DNA of 64,000 nucleotides from Dehalogenimonas alkenigignens (lineage in GTDB: Bacteria > Chloroflexota > Dehalococcoidia > Dehalococcoidales > Dehalococcoidaceae): NCBI RefSeq assembly GCF_001466665.1, contig NZ_KQ758903.1, positions 555,684 through 619,683 on the forward strand, given 5' to 3'. The number at the start of each line of letters is the position of its first letter. Position 1 is the stretch's first letter. Below the pieces are notes generated by a model that was not told where the DNA came from, searched no databases, and saw only the letters and a program-made list of their open reading frames with translations. Below, one piece after another: positions 1 to 9,177 of the stretch. A program made the translations under genes and the position numbers.

Positions 1-2267
1 GTAATCTCGATGGCGATGCCCTTTTCCTTGAGCTGTTTGGTTACCGAGACGAGCTGCAGGTCGACGATCTTCCGGATCTCGTCGCGGGTCAGGGAGTGGA
101 AGACCACTGTCGAGTCAATGCGGTTCAAGAACTCCGGCCGGAAACTCTTCTTGACCTCAGCCAGCAGCTTGTCCTTCATCCGTTCGTAGCCGATATCTAC
201 GGCTTTGGCGGCGTCCGAAGTGGTGGTAAAGCCGATGGCCCCAGTGCCTTTCCTGATGAGATCGGCGCCGATGTTACTGGTCATGATGATGATAGTGTTC
301 CTGAAGTCCACGCGGCGGCCTTTGGCGTCGGTCAGGTGGCCGTCGTCGAAAATCTGCAGCAGGATATTGAACACGTCGGGATGTGCCTTCTCGATTTCAT
401 CGAGCAGCACCAGAGAGTAGCCCTTGCGTCGTACTGCTTCGGTCAGCTGACCGCCTTCCTCGAAACCGACATAGCCGGGCGGGGCGCCGACCAGGCGGGA
501 CACGGCGAATTTTTCCATGAATTCCGACATGTCGATGCGGATCAAATTGTCCTCAGAGCCAAACATGAACTGGGCGAGGGCTCTGGCCAGCTCGGTTTTA
601 CCGACGCCGGTAGGGCCGAGGAACACGAAATTGCCGATGGGGCGCCGCGGATCCTTGAGTCCGGCCCGGGCGCGCCTGACGGCTTTTGCGATGGTGACAA
701 TAGCCTCGTCCTGGCCGACGATGCGCTGATGGAGGGCTTCTTCCATATGGAGCAGCCGCTCGGTCTCGTCGCCGGTGAGCTGCAGCAGAGGCACGCCGGT
801 CCACATCGAGACAACGTCTGCGATGTCCTCTTTGCTGACCTTGGGCTTGGTGGCGCCCTGCTCCTGCTGCCACTCCTCTTCCATCTTGCGGCGCTTTTCG
901 GCGATCTGGTATTCGCGTTCGCGCAGTTCGGCGGCGTAGTCGTACTGCTGGGTGGCCAGCGCCGCCTCTTTATCGCGGCGGTAGGAGTCTTCGGCCTTCT
1001 TGAGGTCCTTAAGAGGCATGGGCTTGGTGCGGTGGCGGATCCGGACGCGCGAGGCGGCCTCGTCAATGATGTCGATGGCCTTGTCCGGCATGAAGCGGTC
1101 GGAAATATAGCGCGCCGAGAGGTTGGCCGCCGCCTGCAAGGCGTCGTCGGTAATCTCCAAGCGGTGGTGCTCCTCGTAGCGGCTTCTGATGCCGCGCAGG
1201 ATTTCTATGGTGTCCTCGAGCGACGGTTCTTCGACGAGCACCGGCTGGAAGCGGCGTTCCAGGGCGGCGTCGCGTTCGACATGCTTGCGGTAATCATCTA
1301 GGGTGGTAGCGCCGATGACCTGGATCTCGCCGCGGGCCAGCGACGGCTTCAGGATATTGGCCGCGTCCACCGCGCCCTCGGCGGCGCCGGCGCCGACCAT
1401 GGTGTGGAACTCATCAATGAAAATTATGATATTGCCGACGGAGCGGAGCTCCTCGATGATCTTTTTCAGCCTCTCTTCGAATTCACCCCTGTATTTGGTG
1501 CCGGCGACCAGCGAAGCGATGTCCAGCGACACCAGCCGTTTGCCTTCCAGCGTCTCAGGCACGTCCGAGGCGACGATGCGGTGCGCCAGCCCTTCGACGA
1601 TAGCCGTCTTGCCGACGCCCGGTTCTCCGATTAGGGCGGGATTATTCTTGGTGCGGCGGGATAAAATCTGGATGACCCGCTCAATCTCTTTGACGCGGCC
1701 TACCACCGGGTCCAGCTTGCCAGCCCGGGCGGCGGCGGTCAGGTCCACCGAGACCGAGTCCAGGTTGGGGGTTTTCCCCGGGGCTTTGCCGGCCTTGACC
1801 GGCGCCGGGCCGCGGGAGGTGGCGCCCTGAGCCAGGACCTTGGCGATTTCGGCACGGACGCGTTCGACGTTGATGCCGAAGCTGTCCAGGACGCCGGCGG
1901 CGACGCCTTCGCCCTCGCGCAGCAGACCGAGCAGCAGGTGTTCGGTGCCGATGTAGTTGTGCCCCAGGCTGCGGGCTTCGTCAATCGCCAGCTCAATGAC
2001 CTTTTTGGCGCGGGAGGTCAGGCCGGTTTCGCCGGCGGAGGGTTTCTCGCCGCGGCCGATGACGAACTCCACGGCGCTCCTGAGTTTGGCCAGGTTGACG
2101 TCCAGGTTGATCAGGACGCGGGCGGCGACGCCGTCTTCCTCGCGGACCATACCCAGGAGGATGTGCTCGGTGCCAATATAATTATGGTTGAGCTGCTGGG
2201 CCTCTTCCTGCGCGTAAGTTAAAACGCGGCGGGCCCGCTCGGAGAATTTGTCGAAACGGCTAGCCAT
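1..2267 (-). CDS. clpC: ClpC-type AAA+ unfoldase, 3' end outside window
   Basis: Hsp100 unfoldase that feeds proteins to ClpP. Read on the minus strand, it starts [16 protein letters not shown] and has two N-terminal Clp repeats (both with HNYIGTEH), a first AAA module with Walker A GEPGVGKT and Walker B IIFIDE, a UVR-like coiled middle region, and a second AAA module with GPTGVGKTE and [11 protein letters not shown]. This layout is ClpC rather than ClpA or ClpB. The start ATG has an AAGAGGT Shine-Dalgarno site upstream. The frame is open to the window edge, so only the C-terminus is missing. Long ORFs on the opposite strand here are shadows. Confidence 0.9.
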   Translation of the reverse strand, partial: MASRFDKFSERARRVLTYAQEEAQQLNHNYIGTEHILLGMVREEDGVAARVLINLDVNLAKLRSAVEFVIGRGEKPSAGETGLTSRAKKVIELAIDEARSLGHNYIGTEHLLLGLLREGEGVAAGVLDSFGINVERVRAEIAKVLAQGATSRGPAPVKAGKAPGKTPNLDSVSVDLTAAARAGKLDPVVGRVKEIERVIQILSRRTKNNPALIGEPGVGKTAIVEGLAHRIVASDVPETLEGKRLVSLDIASLVAGTKYRGEFEERLKKIIEELRSVGNIIIFIDEFHTMVGAGAAEGAVDAANILKPSLARGEIQVIGATTLDDYRKHVERDAALERRFQPVLVEEPSLEDTIEILRGIRSRYEEHHRLEITDDALQAAANLSARYISDRFMPDKAIDIIDEAASRVRIRHRTKPMPLKDLKKAEDSYRRDKEAALATQQYDYAAELREREYQIAEKRRKMEEEWQQEQGATKPKVSKEDIADVVSMWTGVPLLQLTGDETERLLHMEEALHQRIVGQDEAIVTIAKAVRRARAGLKDPRRPIGNFVFLGPTGVGKTELARALAQFMFGSEDNLIRIDMSEFMEKFAVSRLVGAPPGYVGFEEGGQLTEAVRRKGYSLVLLDEIEKAHPDVFNILLQIFDDGHLTDAKGRRVDFRNTIIIMTSNIGADLIRKGTGAIGFTTTSDAAKAVDIGYERMKDKLLAEVKKSFRPEFLNRIDSTVVFHSLTRDEIRKIVDLQLVSVTKQLKEKGIAIEI

Positions 2268-2299
2268 GACAGACCTCTTATGATGGGGATACCGTTTCC

Positions 2300-2328
2300 A
2301 TTATAGGTCAAAAGGCAGGCGGCGTAAA
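2300..2328 (-). promoter_or_regulatory. Probable sigma-70 promoter of clpC
   Basis: Read on the minus strand there is TTTACG (2323-2328), a 17-base spacer and a perfect TATAAT (2300-2305), about 35 bases ahead of the clpC start. No clear CtsR or CIRCE-like repeat was seen. Confidence 0.5.
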
Positions 2329-2411
2329 GCATTCCAGCTTCAGATACGATTAGAGCCGATGTAACTCGCGATGGACTCACTATTTGCCGGTGGCGATATG
2401 GGCGCCTGACA

Positions 2412-2594
2412 TCAGTCTTTCTCCGTAGCGGCCTTCTTCGCCTGATCCAGCCAGCGGGTCAAGGCTTCTTCAGCGGCGGCGTTCACTTCCTGGAAGGTAG
2501 GATTTCGCCTGGGCTCGGACTGACTGATTAGATAGGCGAAAAACCGGTTGAACAAATCCTCGGGGATCTCCACAGTGAGCTTTTTATTTGTCAT
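2412..2594 (-). CDS. Small hypothetical protein (60 aa)
   Basis: A charged 60-residue protein beginning MTNKKLTVEIPEDLFNRFF. The opening beta-like segment followed by helices resembles small ribbon-helix-helix or antitoxin-like proteins, but no family was recognised. It lies 9 bases after the membrane protein gene at 2604-2951 and is probably the last gene of the radA transcript. A Shine-Dalgarno-like AGGAG precedes the ATG. No function can be assigned. Confidence 0.6.
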   Translation of the reverse strand: MTNKKLTVEIPEDLFNRFFAYLISQSEPRRNPTFQEVNAAAEEALTRWLDQAKKAATEKD

Positions 2595-2603
2595 GAAATT
2601 CTC

Positions 2604-2951
2604 CTAGCGGTTGATGAAGCTTATCGCGAGCCACAAAGTCTCGACCACGAATAGAGCCATGCCTACCTGGAAGAGATGATCGGCCAGCCACCTGGGCAGG
2701 AAGATATCCGAAACCTGGCCGTTCTCCGCCCCGGCCTTTTCGGCCATGATTCGCAGCGGGCAGGTCCAGCGGTTGAAGATGAGCACCACGCCTTCGATCA
2801 GGTGGGTGCCGTAGGTTACCGCCAGCAGCCAGGTAAAAACCCCCGCGGCCGCGGCGTAGATGTTGTAAAAGAAACAGACAAGCATGAACCAGAAGACTAC
2901 GGAGTGAGCCGTTTTAATCCAGAAAATCTGCCGGTCGCGGTTAGCAGCCAT
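2604..2951 (-). CDS. Small integral membrane protein, unknown function
   Basis: 115 residues with about three hydrophobic segments (roughly residues 12-40, 41-58 and 92-112) and a conserved-looking RWTCPLR motif between the second and third, somewhat like DUF2784-type proteins. The ATG lies two bases after the radA stop, so the two are very likely co-transcribed and translationally coupled. No catalytic residues are evident. Confidence 0.65.
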   Translation of the reverse strand: MAANRDRQIFWIKTAHSVVFWFMLVCFFYNIYAAAAGVFTWLLAVTYGTHLIEGVVLIFNRWTCPLRIMAEKAGAENGQVSDIFLPRWLADHLFQVGMALFVVETLWLAISFINR

Positions 2952-2953
2952 CG

Positions 2954-4360
2954 TCAGAAGAGACCCTGCCCGGTCTCGACTTCAGGTTCTTCCTGGTCGG
3001 CTGCGGTCAAGCCCTCCCGCAACGCCTGCCTGATGTCGCGGACGGGGATGAGCTTGAAATCCGTTGACGGCGGTTTGACCCTGGCATTGGCCGGGACGAG
3101 CGCTTTCCTGAAACCCAGCCGGTCAGCCTCGGCCAGCCGGCGTTCGATCTGCGGCACGTTCCTGATCTCCCCGGAGAGACCCACCTCGCCGATGGCGACA
3201 AGCTGCGGGTCGACCGGCGCGTTCTTGTAGCTGGATGCGATTGCCAGGGCGGCGGCCAGATCGGCGGCAGGCTCCGCCACGTGTAGACCGCCGGTGGCCG
3301 AGGCGATGACATCCTGCGTCCCCAGTTTCAAGTAAGCCCGCCGCGACAGCACGGCGGTGATGATAAGCAGCCGCCCGAAGTCGAGGCCGTTGGCCGTCCG
3401 CCGCGGCTGGCCGAAGCTGGTCATGTTGGTCAGGGCTTGTATCTCGACGAGGAGAGGGCGGGAGCCCTCCAGCACCGGCACCACGGCCGAACCGACGGTG
3501 TTCTGGCGGTCGCGCGATAAGAAGACCTCGGAGGGGTTGTCCACCTGCCGCAGGCCGTCTTCTTTCATCTCGAAGATGCCGACCTCGTTGACCGAGCCGT
3601 AGCGATTCTTGACCGACCGCAGGATGCGGTAGCTGGAGAACGGTTCGCCCTCCAGATAGAGGACGGTGTCCACGATGTGCTCCAGGAGCCGCGGCCCGGC
3701 AATAGCGCCGTCCTTGGTGACGTGCCCGGCGATAAGTACCGGCGTCTGGGACGCCTTGGCCCAGGTCACCAGTCGCGCCGCGCACTCCCTCACCTGGGAC
3801 ACGCCGCCGGGGGCCATCTCGATATCGTTGGTGTAGATCGTCTGGATGGAGTCGATGACCACCAGAGCGGGGGACAGTTTGTCCATCTCGGCCATGATCT
3901 GGTCAAGGTCGGTTTCATTCAGGAGGTAAAGTCCTTCTCCCCTCAATCCTATTCTTTTAGCCCTTATCTTAATCTGCGGCCGCGTTTCCTCACCAGAAAC
4001 GTAGAGCACGGGCGATTTTAACGACTCGGCGGTCTGCGCAGCTACCTGAAGCAGCAGCGTCGACTTGCCGATGCCCGGTTCGCCGCCGAAAAGGGTCAAA
4101 GATCCCGGTACCAGGCCGCCGCCCAGTACCCGGCTGACCTCGCCCATTGAAAGGGGGATGCGCTCGTGGCCGGTCGAGGCGACTTCGGACAGCGCCTGCG
4201 GCGCGTTGGTGGAGGCGCGGCGGAGGGACGTCGCTTTCACGGCAGCGATGGTCTGCTCGAAGAGGCTATTCCACTCGCCGCAGCCGGGGCACTTGCCCTG
4301 CCATTTTGGGGACTCCTGGCCGCAGCCGGAGCAGACGAAAACGACGCGGGACTTAGGCAT
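2954..4360 (-). CDS. radA: DNA repair protein RadA (Sms)
   Basis: RecA-like ATPase that promotes branch migration during recombinational repair. 468 residues, normal for RadA. Visible parts, in order: an N-terminal C4 zinc finger (CSGCGQ ... CPGCGEW), Walker A GGEPGIGKST, Walker B LVVIDS, the RadA signature KNRYG followed by NEVGIFEM, and a Lon-protease-like C-terminal domain ending in a degenerate tail. The start fits the usual MPKSRVVFVCSGCG N-terminus. It heads a three-gene minus-strand unit with the two small genes downstream. Confidence 0.95.
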   Translation of the reverse strand: MPKSRVVFVCSGCGQESPKWQGKCPGCGEWNSLFEQTIAAVKATSLRRASTNAPQALSEVASTGHERIPLSMGEVSRVLGGGLVPGSLTLFGGEPGIGKSTLLLQVAAQTAESLKSPVLYVSGEETRPQIKIRAKRIGLRGEGLYLLNETDLDQIMAEMDKLSPALVVIDSIQTIYTNDIEMAPGGVSQVRECAARLVTWAKASQTPVLIAGHVTKDGAIAGPRLLEHIVDTVLYLEGEPFSSYRILRSVKNRYGSVNEVGIFEMKEDGLRQVDNPSEVFLSRDRQNTVGSAVVPVLEGSRPLLVEIQALTNMTSFGQPRRTANGLDFGRLLIITAVLSRRAYLKLGTQDVIASATGGLHVAEPAADLAAALAIASSYKNAPVDPQLVAIGEVGLSGEIRNVPQIERRLAEADRLGFRKALVPANARVKPPSTDFKLIPVRDIRQALREGLTAADQEEPEVETGQGLF

Positions 4361-4542
4361 GGGCAGACTTTAGCGCAACGGGGCGGCCGGCGCAAGCAAG
4401 GCATCGGCCGCAAGGACTAGTCCATACCTGACCTTAAGGGGAGTTTTTAACAACCGGCGCCGCGAGAGGCTATCCGCCGCGGGCCGATCTCGTTGTATCT
4501 GATGTAAAACGAATGGCCGACCCAAAACAAAAGGAGAAAGAT

Positions 4543-5055
4543 ATGGAAAAATCACTCAAAAACAAGAGCCTGCTCTGGGGTTTGATGCCGCTATTGATCC
4601 TGACTATGGTCCTGGGAGGATGCGCCGCGCCCAACGCCGAGGCGGCCAACGAACCTGAAATCACCGACAACAACCCGCCTGCCGTGCCGCCTCTCGACGA
4701 CCGCACCACCTCGGTTCAGATTGAGCTGACCTACGACGAATTATTAAGCCAGAAGCATATCGTCAGGAACGTCACCGTCGCCAGGCCGGGGTCGGTCATC
4801 GTCACCTTGGGCTCCAATCCTTCCACCGGCTTTAGCTGGGAAGAGGCGGTCATCGGTGATGGGGCTTTGCTTTCGCAGTATTCCCGCCAGTTCGTTGAGC
4901 CTTCGTTGATGATGCCCGGCGCCGCCGGTAAGGATGTCTGGACATTCAAGACCCTGGCGGCCGGCGTGACTACGATCAAATTTGAATACTCCCAGCCGTG
5001 GCAGGGCGGCCAGCAAGATGCCTGGACGCTGACGCTCAACATCACCGTTAATTAG
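4543..5055 (+). CDS. Chagasin-like (MEROPS I42) cysteine protease inhibitor lipoprotein
   Basis: A secreted lipoprotein that probably inhibits papain-like cysteine proteases at the cell surface. From the ATG at 4543 (AAGGAG site at 4531-4536) it has a signal peptide with lipobox LGGC, a proline-rich linker, then a chagasin-like beta domain with the loop motif NPSTGFSW, a GAAGKD segment and a QPW motif. These match the NPTTGY, GxGG and RPW loops of the family, with some divergence. The upstream ATG at 4513 lacks a ribosome site and would hide the signal peptide. The gene stands alone and ends in a strong terminator. Confidence 0.75.
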   Translation: MEKSLKNKSLLWGLMPLLILTMVLGGCAAPNAEAANEPEITDNNPPAVPPLDDRTTSVQIELTYDELLSQKHIVRNVTVARPGSVIVTLGSNPSTGFSWEEAVIGDGALLSQYSRQFVEPSLMMPGAAGKDVWTFKTLAAGVTTIKFEYSQPWQGGQQDAWTLTLNITVN

Positions 5056-5070
5056 TTGTCGGCTGTCTGA

Positions 5071-5104
5071 ATAGAAGGGGAGGATGAGAGTCCTCCCCTT
5101 CTAT
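5071..5104 (+). terminator. Rho-independent terminator after the chagasin-like gene
   Basis: A perfect 14-bp stem (5071-5084 with 5091-5104) around a 6-base loop, followed by TTGT. Confidence 0.85.
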
Positions 5105-5184
5105 TTGTCCGAAAACCACTAGTTGACGGGCTAACTTACAGGTGTTATGCTTGGCTAACCGACTTTCTTTTCCAGGAGACTCTT

Positions 5185-5586
5185 ATGAAGATAGCCATCG
5201 CCTCAGATGATGGCAAGAATATCTCGCAGCACTTCGGCCGGGCGCCGTACTACATCGTTTACACGATAGATAACGACAAGGTCACCGCCCGCGAGGTGCG
5301 AGATAAGGTCGGCCATCATACTTTTCTCAATGAGCACGGCAACGAGCCGCACTCCTGCCACGGCGGGCACGGCGCCGACGCGGCGTCGCAGAATAAGCAT
5401 AAATCCATGCTTTCCGCCGCCGGGGACTGCCAGGTTATCGTCGCCGGGCACATGGGCGGCGGCGCCTACCGCAGCATGGTGGATAAGGATATTGAACCGG
5501 TGCTTACGGATATCAAAGACCCGGACGAGGTCGTCAAAGCCATGATCGAAGGGCGGCTGGAGAACCTTATGGACCGACTGCATTAA
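5185..5586 (+). CDS. NifX/NifB-type dinitrogenase cofactor-domain protein
   Basis: 133 residues of the small Fe-Mo cofactor-binding fold (NifX, NafY, NifB C-terminus). It starts MKIAIASDDGKNISQHFGRA, the typical conserved opening, and has a His/Cys-rich insert (EPHSCHGGHG) and the VIVAGHMGGGAYR core. No nif genes are nearby, so it more likely binds or carries a metal cluster in another pathway. An AGGAG site precedes the start. The FmdB-type gene follows 15 bases later and is probably co-transcribed. Confidence 0.8.
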   Translation: MKIAIASDDGKNISQHFGRAPYYIVYTIDNDKVTAREVRDKVGHHTFLNEHGNEPHSCHGGHGADAASQNKHKSMLSAAGDCQVIVAGHMGGGAYRSMVDKDIEPVLTDIKDPDEVVKAMIEGRLENLMDRLH

Positions 5587-5601
5587 GGAATCGAGGAAAA
5601 A

Positions 5602-5847
5602 ATGCCCATCTATGACTTCAAATGCCGCGCCTGCGGCGCCGTGACCGAACTCCTGGTGTCATACACCGGCAAATGCGCCAACTTTGCCTGCGCCGCCTGC
5701 GGCGGCGCCGACCTGGAAAAACAGCGCTCCATCCCGGTCGTCCTCAACCGCTGCAATCCCGGCGGCAAGACCTGCTGCGGCGCCGAAGACCGCAGCCAGG
5801 TGTCATCCTGCGGCGGTGGCGGCGGCGGCAGCTGCTGCGGCCACTAG
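5602..5847 (+). CDS. FmdB-type zinc ribbon protein with Gly/Cys-rich tail
   Basis: 81 residues. It opens MPIYDFKCRACG, the FmdB/putative regulatory zinc ribbon, with CRAC and CAAC cysteine pairs. The tail carries further cysteines and a run of glycines (SSCGGGGGG), which suggests metal binding. A GAGGAAAAA site precedes the start. The gene follows the NifX-like gene and ends in a 4-base convergent overlap with the HEAT-like gene. Function is unknown beyond likely zinc binding. Confidence 0.75.
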   Translation: MPIYDFKCRACGAVTELLVSYTGKCANFACAACGGADLEKQRSIPVVLNRCNPGGKTCCGAEDRSQVSSCGGGGGGSCCGH

Positions 5848-6464
5848 GCCGCCGTTTTTTCGCGCTTTTTGAGAAATGCCTTGGCCATGGTGCGAGCCTT
5901 GGGGCTGGGCGCCTTGACGTAGCCGCGGACGAACTCGAGCACCGCCGCCTTGTCCTCGACATCATCGAAAACTTTATCCAGCGACTCGATGGCGTAGGCA
6001 GCGATTAGGGCCTTCCTCGACGGCGTATGGTGCGTCCGGTCGATGCTCACCAGCAGCTTAACGATATCGTCCCGAAGCTCCGGTTTGGCCTTATAAACCG
6101 CTGCGGCGTTCAGGGCTACATGCATCGGAGCGATGAGGGTGTTGTCATCCAGCAGCGAGAAGTACTTGTAGAAAATGTCGTCGAACCGGTCATCCGTATC
6201 CGCTGCCGCCATACCGGCCAGGAGGTAAATGGCAATGTATTTGGCATCGACGCCGGGGTCGTCGAGCATGGCGGCGATACTGTCCCAGTGATCCTTATAG
6301 AGTCGTTGAGGATTGCTGTCGGCCAGCTTCTGGAGCGAAAGGAAGCTCCGCTGTTTGGTCTCGAGGTTCTTGGACGCGAGCCCTTCGATTAAGCCCGCCA
6401 ACGCTTCCTTATCGGTTAGTGCTTGCTGGACCAGGGCGGCGATCTCAGTTTCAGTGGGTTTCAT
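5844..6464 (-). CDS. HEAT-repeat-like hypothetical protein
   Basis: 206 residues, almost all predicted helix, with repeated units such as SFLSLQKLADSNPQRLYKDHW and AIYLLAGMAAADTDD that look like HEAT or ARM repeats. No signal peptide or membrane segment. Its start ATG overlaps the threonine aldolase stop by 4 bases, so the two are coupled. Probably a protein-binding scaffold; no specific role can be assigned. Confidence 0.65.
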   Translation of the reverse strand: MKPTETEIAALVQQALTDKEALAGLIEGLASKNLETKQRSFLSLQKLADSNPQRLYKDHWDSIAAMLDDPGVDAKYIAIYLLAGMAAADTDDRFDDIFYKYFSLLDDNTLIAPMHVALNAAAVYKAKPELRDDIVKLLVSIDRTHHTPSRKALIAAYAIESLDKVFDDVEDKAAVLEFVRGYVKAPSPKARTMAKAFLKKREKTAA

Positions 6465-7486
6465 ACCGCCATCGCCTTCTTCAGCCGCCGCACCGCCTCG
6501 TCAATATCCTCGGCCGTCACCATGCGGTGAGTCACGGCCCGCACCCGATTGGTTCCTACGGAGATCATCTTGACCCCTGCTTCGCCCGCTTTGTTTACAA
6601 AATCGGCGGCGGGAATTTCGCCGGTGCCGATCATTACGATGTTGGTCTGGGGTTTCTCGACTTCGAGCCCCGGAATCTGCCGCAGCCCTTCAGCCAATGC
6701 TTTCGCGTTCCTGTGGTCGTCGGCCAGGCGCTCGACGCAGGTCTCCAGGCAGACGATGCCCGCCGCGGCGATGACCCCGGCCTGGCGCATGCCGCCGCCG
6801 ACCATCTTGCGCAGCTTCCTGGTCCGGGCGATGAATTCCCCAGAGCCGCACAGTACCGAACCCACCGGCGCGGACAACCCCTTCGACAGGCAGAAACATA
6901 CCGAATCAACCGGCTGGCACAGGTCGGAGGCCGGCACGCCCAGGGCTACCGCAGCGTTGAAAAGACGGGCCCCGTCGAGGTGTACGAATAGATTATGGCG
7001 GCGGGCCGCTTCGGCGGCTTCGGTGGTGTATTCCACGTCCAACACCGCGCCACCGCAGAAGTTGTGGGTATTTTCAAGGCATAAGAGTCTCGACGGCGGC
7101 CAGTGGAGGTTCTTGCCCCGCACCGCCCCCTCGATCCTATCGATGTCGATGGTGCCGTCCGGGTTGTTGGGCAGCGTCCGCAAGCTGACCCCGCCCAGCG
7201 CCGCGGCGCCGCCGGCCTCGTTCAGGAAGATGTGGCTCTTTTCGCCCAGGATGATCTCGTCGCCGTGGCGGGTGTGGCTCATGACGGCGATTAAATTGCT
7301 CATGGTGCCGCTGGGGGTGAAGACGGCGGCCTCTTTGCCGGTCATCTCGGCGGCCATCGCTTCCAGCCGGTTGACCGTCGGGTCTTCGGAGAAAACGTCG
7401 TCGCCGACCTCAGCCCGGAACATGGCGTCGCGCATTTCCGGCGTCGGGTGGGTGATGGTATCGCTGCGCAGGTCGATGATTCGCAT
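6461..7486 (-). CDS. ltaE: Low-specificity L-threonine aldolase
   Basis: A PLP-dependent enzyme that cleaves L-threonine or allo-threonine to glycine and acetaldehyde. Starting at the ATG at 7486 it reads MRIIDLRSDTITHPTPEMRDAM, the standard N-terminus; an upstream in-frame start at 7543 would add an unlikely basic extension. The GDDVFSEDPTVN motif, the GTMSNL loop, the HLDGARLFNA motif and the PLP lysine in CLSKGLSAPVG are all present. Length is 341 residues, normal for the family. It shares an operon with the HEAT-like gene. Confidence 0.9.
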   Translation of the reverse strand: MRIIDLRSDTITHPTPEMRDAMFRAEVGDDVFSEDPTVNRLEAMAAEMTGKEAAVFTPSGTMSNLIAVMSHTRHGDEIILGEKSHIFLNEAGGAAALGGVSLRTLPNNPDGTIDIDRIEGAVRGKNLHWPPSRLLCLENTHNFCGGAVLDVEYTTEAAEAARRHNLFVHLDGARLFNAAVALGVPASDLCQPVDSVCFCLSKGLSAPVGSVLCGSGEFIARTRKLRKMVGGGMRQAGVIAAAGIVCLETCVERLADDHRNAKALAEGLRQIPGLEVEKPQTNIVMIGTGEIPAADFVNKAGEAGVKMISVGTNRVRAVTHRMVTAEDIDEAVRRLKKAMAV

Positions 7487-7608
7487 AAAAAACCTCGGGT
7501 TGAATTTCGCGTTGATTTTACACCGCCGCGCCTGACCTGTCATTTCCGGAGGTTAGGTGACGCTACCCAAGCAAAGAGGGCGTCTCAATAACAGACCGTT
7601 TGAACGAG

Positions 7609-7641
7609 AAAGGGGGATGGCGCGCTGCGCGCCATCCCCCT
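7609..7641. terminator. Strong hairpin, probably a two-way terminator
   Basis: A near-perfect GC-rich stem (AAGGGGGATGGCGCG with its complement) around a 3-base loop, then TTTTTATTATTTT on the + side. It lies between the threonine aldolase start and the end of the minus-strand lipoprotein gene, which it probably terminates. Confidence 0.7.
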
Positions 7642-7676
7642 TTTTATTATTTTCGAGACAGTTTCGATAGATGATC

Positions 7677-8141
7677 TTATTTGAAGAATTCCTCGAGCGC
7701 AGCGCCTATCGCCGGCTGCAGCGGGTCGCGGGCCGGATAGGTTGAAAGGATTTGGAGGGTGTCGTTCTGGGCATCCAGCTTCAGCAGGGAATCGAGGATC
7801 ACCACGCCGTTGACGCTGGCGGAGGACACCATTGACCAGAACTTGCCGTGGCAGATTTCCTTGTCATTGATCTTGATGACGAACTCTCGGTTGTGCAGGG
7901 TTTTCGCCAATTCCGGGATGTCCCTATGGGTCAGGAAGGAATTCCACTTATCGATGCCGCGCTGGTTGAGTTCCAGGGTGCCGTCGCCGAGATACGCCGC
8001 AATGTCACTCTCGGACAACACGGTTTCACCGGTATCGGTCAAGATGATCTGGAACCGCTTTTCAGGGGTTCCGGCACAGCCGGTTGCCACCGTAAGGAGA
8101 AGAAGAAAGCAGACCGCGAGGGTAAACAATCGAGCCTTCAT
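7677..8141 (-). CDS. Small lipoprotein, unknown function
   Basis: 154 residues with a signal peptide and lipobox (VATGC), so it is probably anchored outside the membrane. The mature part contains TDTGETVLSESDIAAYLGDGTLELNQRGIDKW and a later GVVILDSLLKLDAQND segment. No known domain was recognised. It is divergent from the ispD side and followed by the hairpin at 7609-7641. Confidence 0.65.
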   Translation of the reverse strand: MKARLFTLAVCFLLLLTVATGCAGTPEKRFQIILTDTGETVLSESDIAAYLGDGTLELNQRGIDKWNSFLTHRDIPELAKTLHNREFVIKINDKEICHGKFWSMVSSASVNGVVILDSLLKLDAQNDTLQILSTYPARDPLQPAIGAALEEFFK

Positions 8142-8226
8142 AAGTCCTCCGTTATGGCGTTACACTGAATATAACTCTTAATTTTGATGGAAGCTAGCTG
8201 CAAATCAAAAATATTTTGGTCGAAAA

Positions 8227-8286
8227 ACGATAAAAGTCGCTTGACAGCCCTAATGAACATGTGTGCTATAATACCCGCCGTGATTC
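8227..8286 (+). promoter_or_regulatory. Repeated promoter-like element, copy 1
   Basis: TTGACA (8241-8246), a 20-base spacer ending in TGTGC, then TATAAT (8267-8272), giving an extended -10 (TGCTATAAT). It is preceded by AAGTCG and followed by ACCCGCCGTG. A nearly identical gap-free copy is at 34709-34768. It lies about 200 bases ahead of ispD with no ORF between, so a long leader is implied if it is the ispD promoter. Confidence 0.55.
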
Positions 8287-8470
8287 TTGGAGACATCGCA
8301 ACGATTTTCCCAGGGAGCGCGGCCACTCATTTTCGCGCTTGTGCCGTAGTCCAGAGATTTTTACCGAGATAATCGTTTGAATCGTTTTCACCCCCAAAAC
8401 TTCTATCCGGAAAAATCTGCATCCACGGCACTAAGCCTTTGGTACGTAGCGCCTCAACGCCCGGATGCCT

Positions 8471-8476
8471 TATAAT
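8471..8476 (+). promoter_or_regulatory. -10 box placed for leaderless ispD transcript
   Basis: A perfect TATAAT ends 7 bases before the ispD ATG at 8484, and no Shine-Dalgarno site is present. This spacing puts the transcription start at or next to the A of ATG. No good -35 is seen. Confidence 0.4.
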
Positions 8477-8483
8477 TACAGCT

Positions 8484-9176
8484 ATGTTTAACGGACAACG
8501 CGTCGCCGCCATTATCGCCGCCGCCGGCCGGTCGGAGCGGATGCAGGGTGTGGACAAGATCTTCACTCTCCTCGGCAACCGCCCGGTGCTGGCCCGGACT
8601 GTATATCCTTTTGAATGTCACCCGATGATCGACCGCATCGTCATCGTCCTCAACGCCGAGCGGATGGGCGAGGGCAAGCGGCTGGCGGACTATGAGAAAT
8701 GGCGCAAGGTCACTGACATCGTTGCCGGGGGCGAGCGCCGCCAGGACTCGGTCATGAACGCGCTGAAGAAGCTCGAAGGCGATGCCAGGTGGGTCTTCAT
8801 CCATGACGGCGCCCGGCCGCTGATGAGGCTGCACCAGATTGACGACGGCATTGAGGCTGCCGCCGAATCCGGCGCCGCGGTCTCCGCCGTGCCGGTGACT
8901 GATACGATCAAACTCTCCAGGGAAGACGGCATGATCGAAACTACTCTGCCGCGGGAGCGGCTGTGGGCTGTTCAGACGCCTCAGGTTTTCCGCTATGACC
9001 TCATCCGCCGGGCTTACGAGGCCGCCGAAGACGCTTCGGTCACCGATGACGCCTCATTAGTGGAACGCCTGGGCGCGGCGGTTAAGATTTTTCAGGGCTC
9101 TTACGGCAATATCAAGATAACCACACCGGAAAGCCTGGCCACCGCTGAAATGCTGTGGCGCAGAAGCGGGGAATAA
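8484..9176 (+). CDS. ispD: 2-C-methyl-D-erythritol 4-phosphate cytidylyltransferase
   Basis: Third step of the MEP isoprenoid pathway: couples MEP with CTP. Read from the ATG at 8484 it starts MFNGQRVAAIIAAAGRSERMQG, with the glycine-rich CTP loop, then the EGDARWVFIHDGARPL segment, the VPVTDTIK motif and the LWAVQTPQVFRYDLI motif near the end. Length 230 residues is normal. The upstream in-frame start at 8439 would add an unconserved extension. It is followed one base later by ispF, the common ispDF pairing. Confidence 0.93.
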   Translation: MFNGQRVAAIIAAAGRSERMQGVDKIFTLLGNRPVLARTVYPFECHPMIDRIVIVLNAERMGEGKRLADYEKWRKVTDIVAGGERRQDSVMNALKKLEGDARWVFIHDGARPLMRLHQIDDGIEAAAESGAAVSAVPVTDTIKLSREDGMIETTLPRERLWAVQTPQVFRYDLIRRAYEAAEDASVTDDASLVERLGAAVKIFQGSYGNIKITTPESLATAEMLWRRSGE

Positions 9177-9177
9177 G

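Noticed and set aside
96-1301. A 401-codon ORF on + opposite clpC
   Set aside because: It lies entirely over the conserved ClpC coding frame and has no family features; it is a shadow of GC-rich coding DNA.
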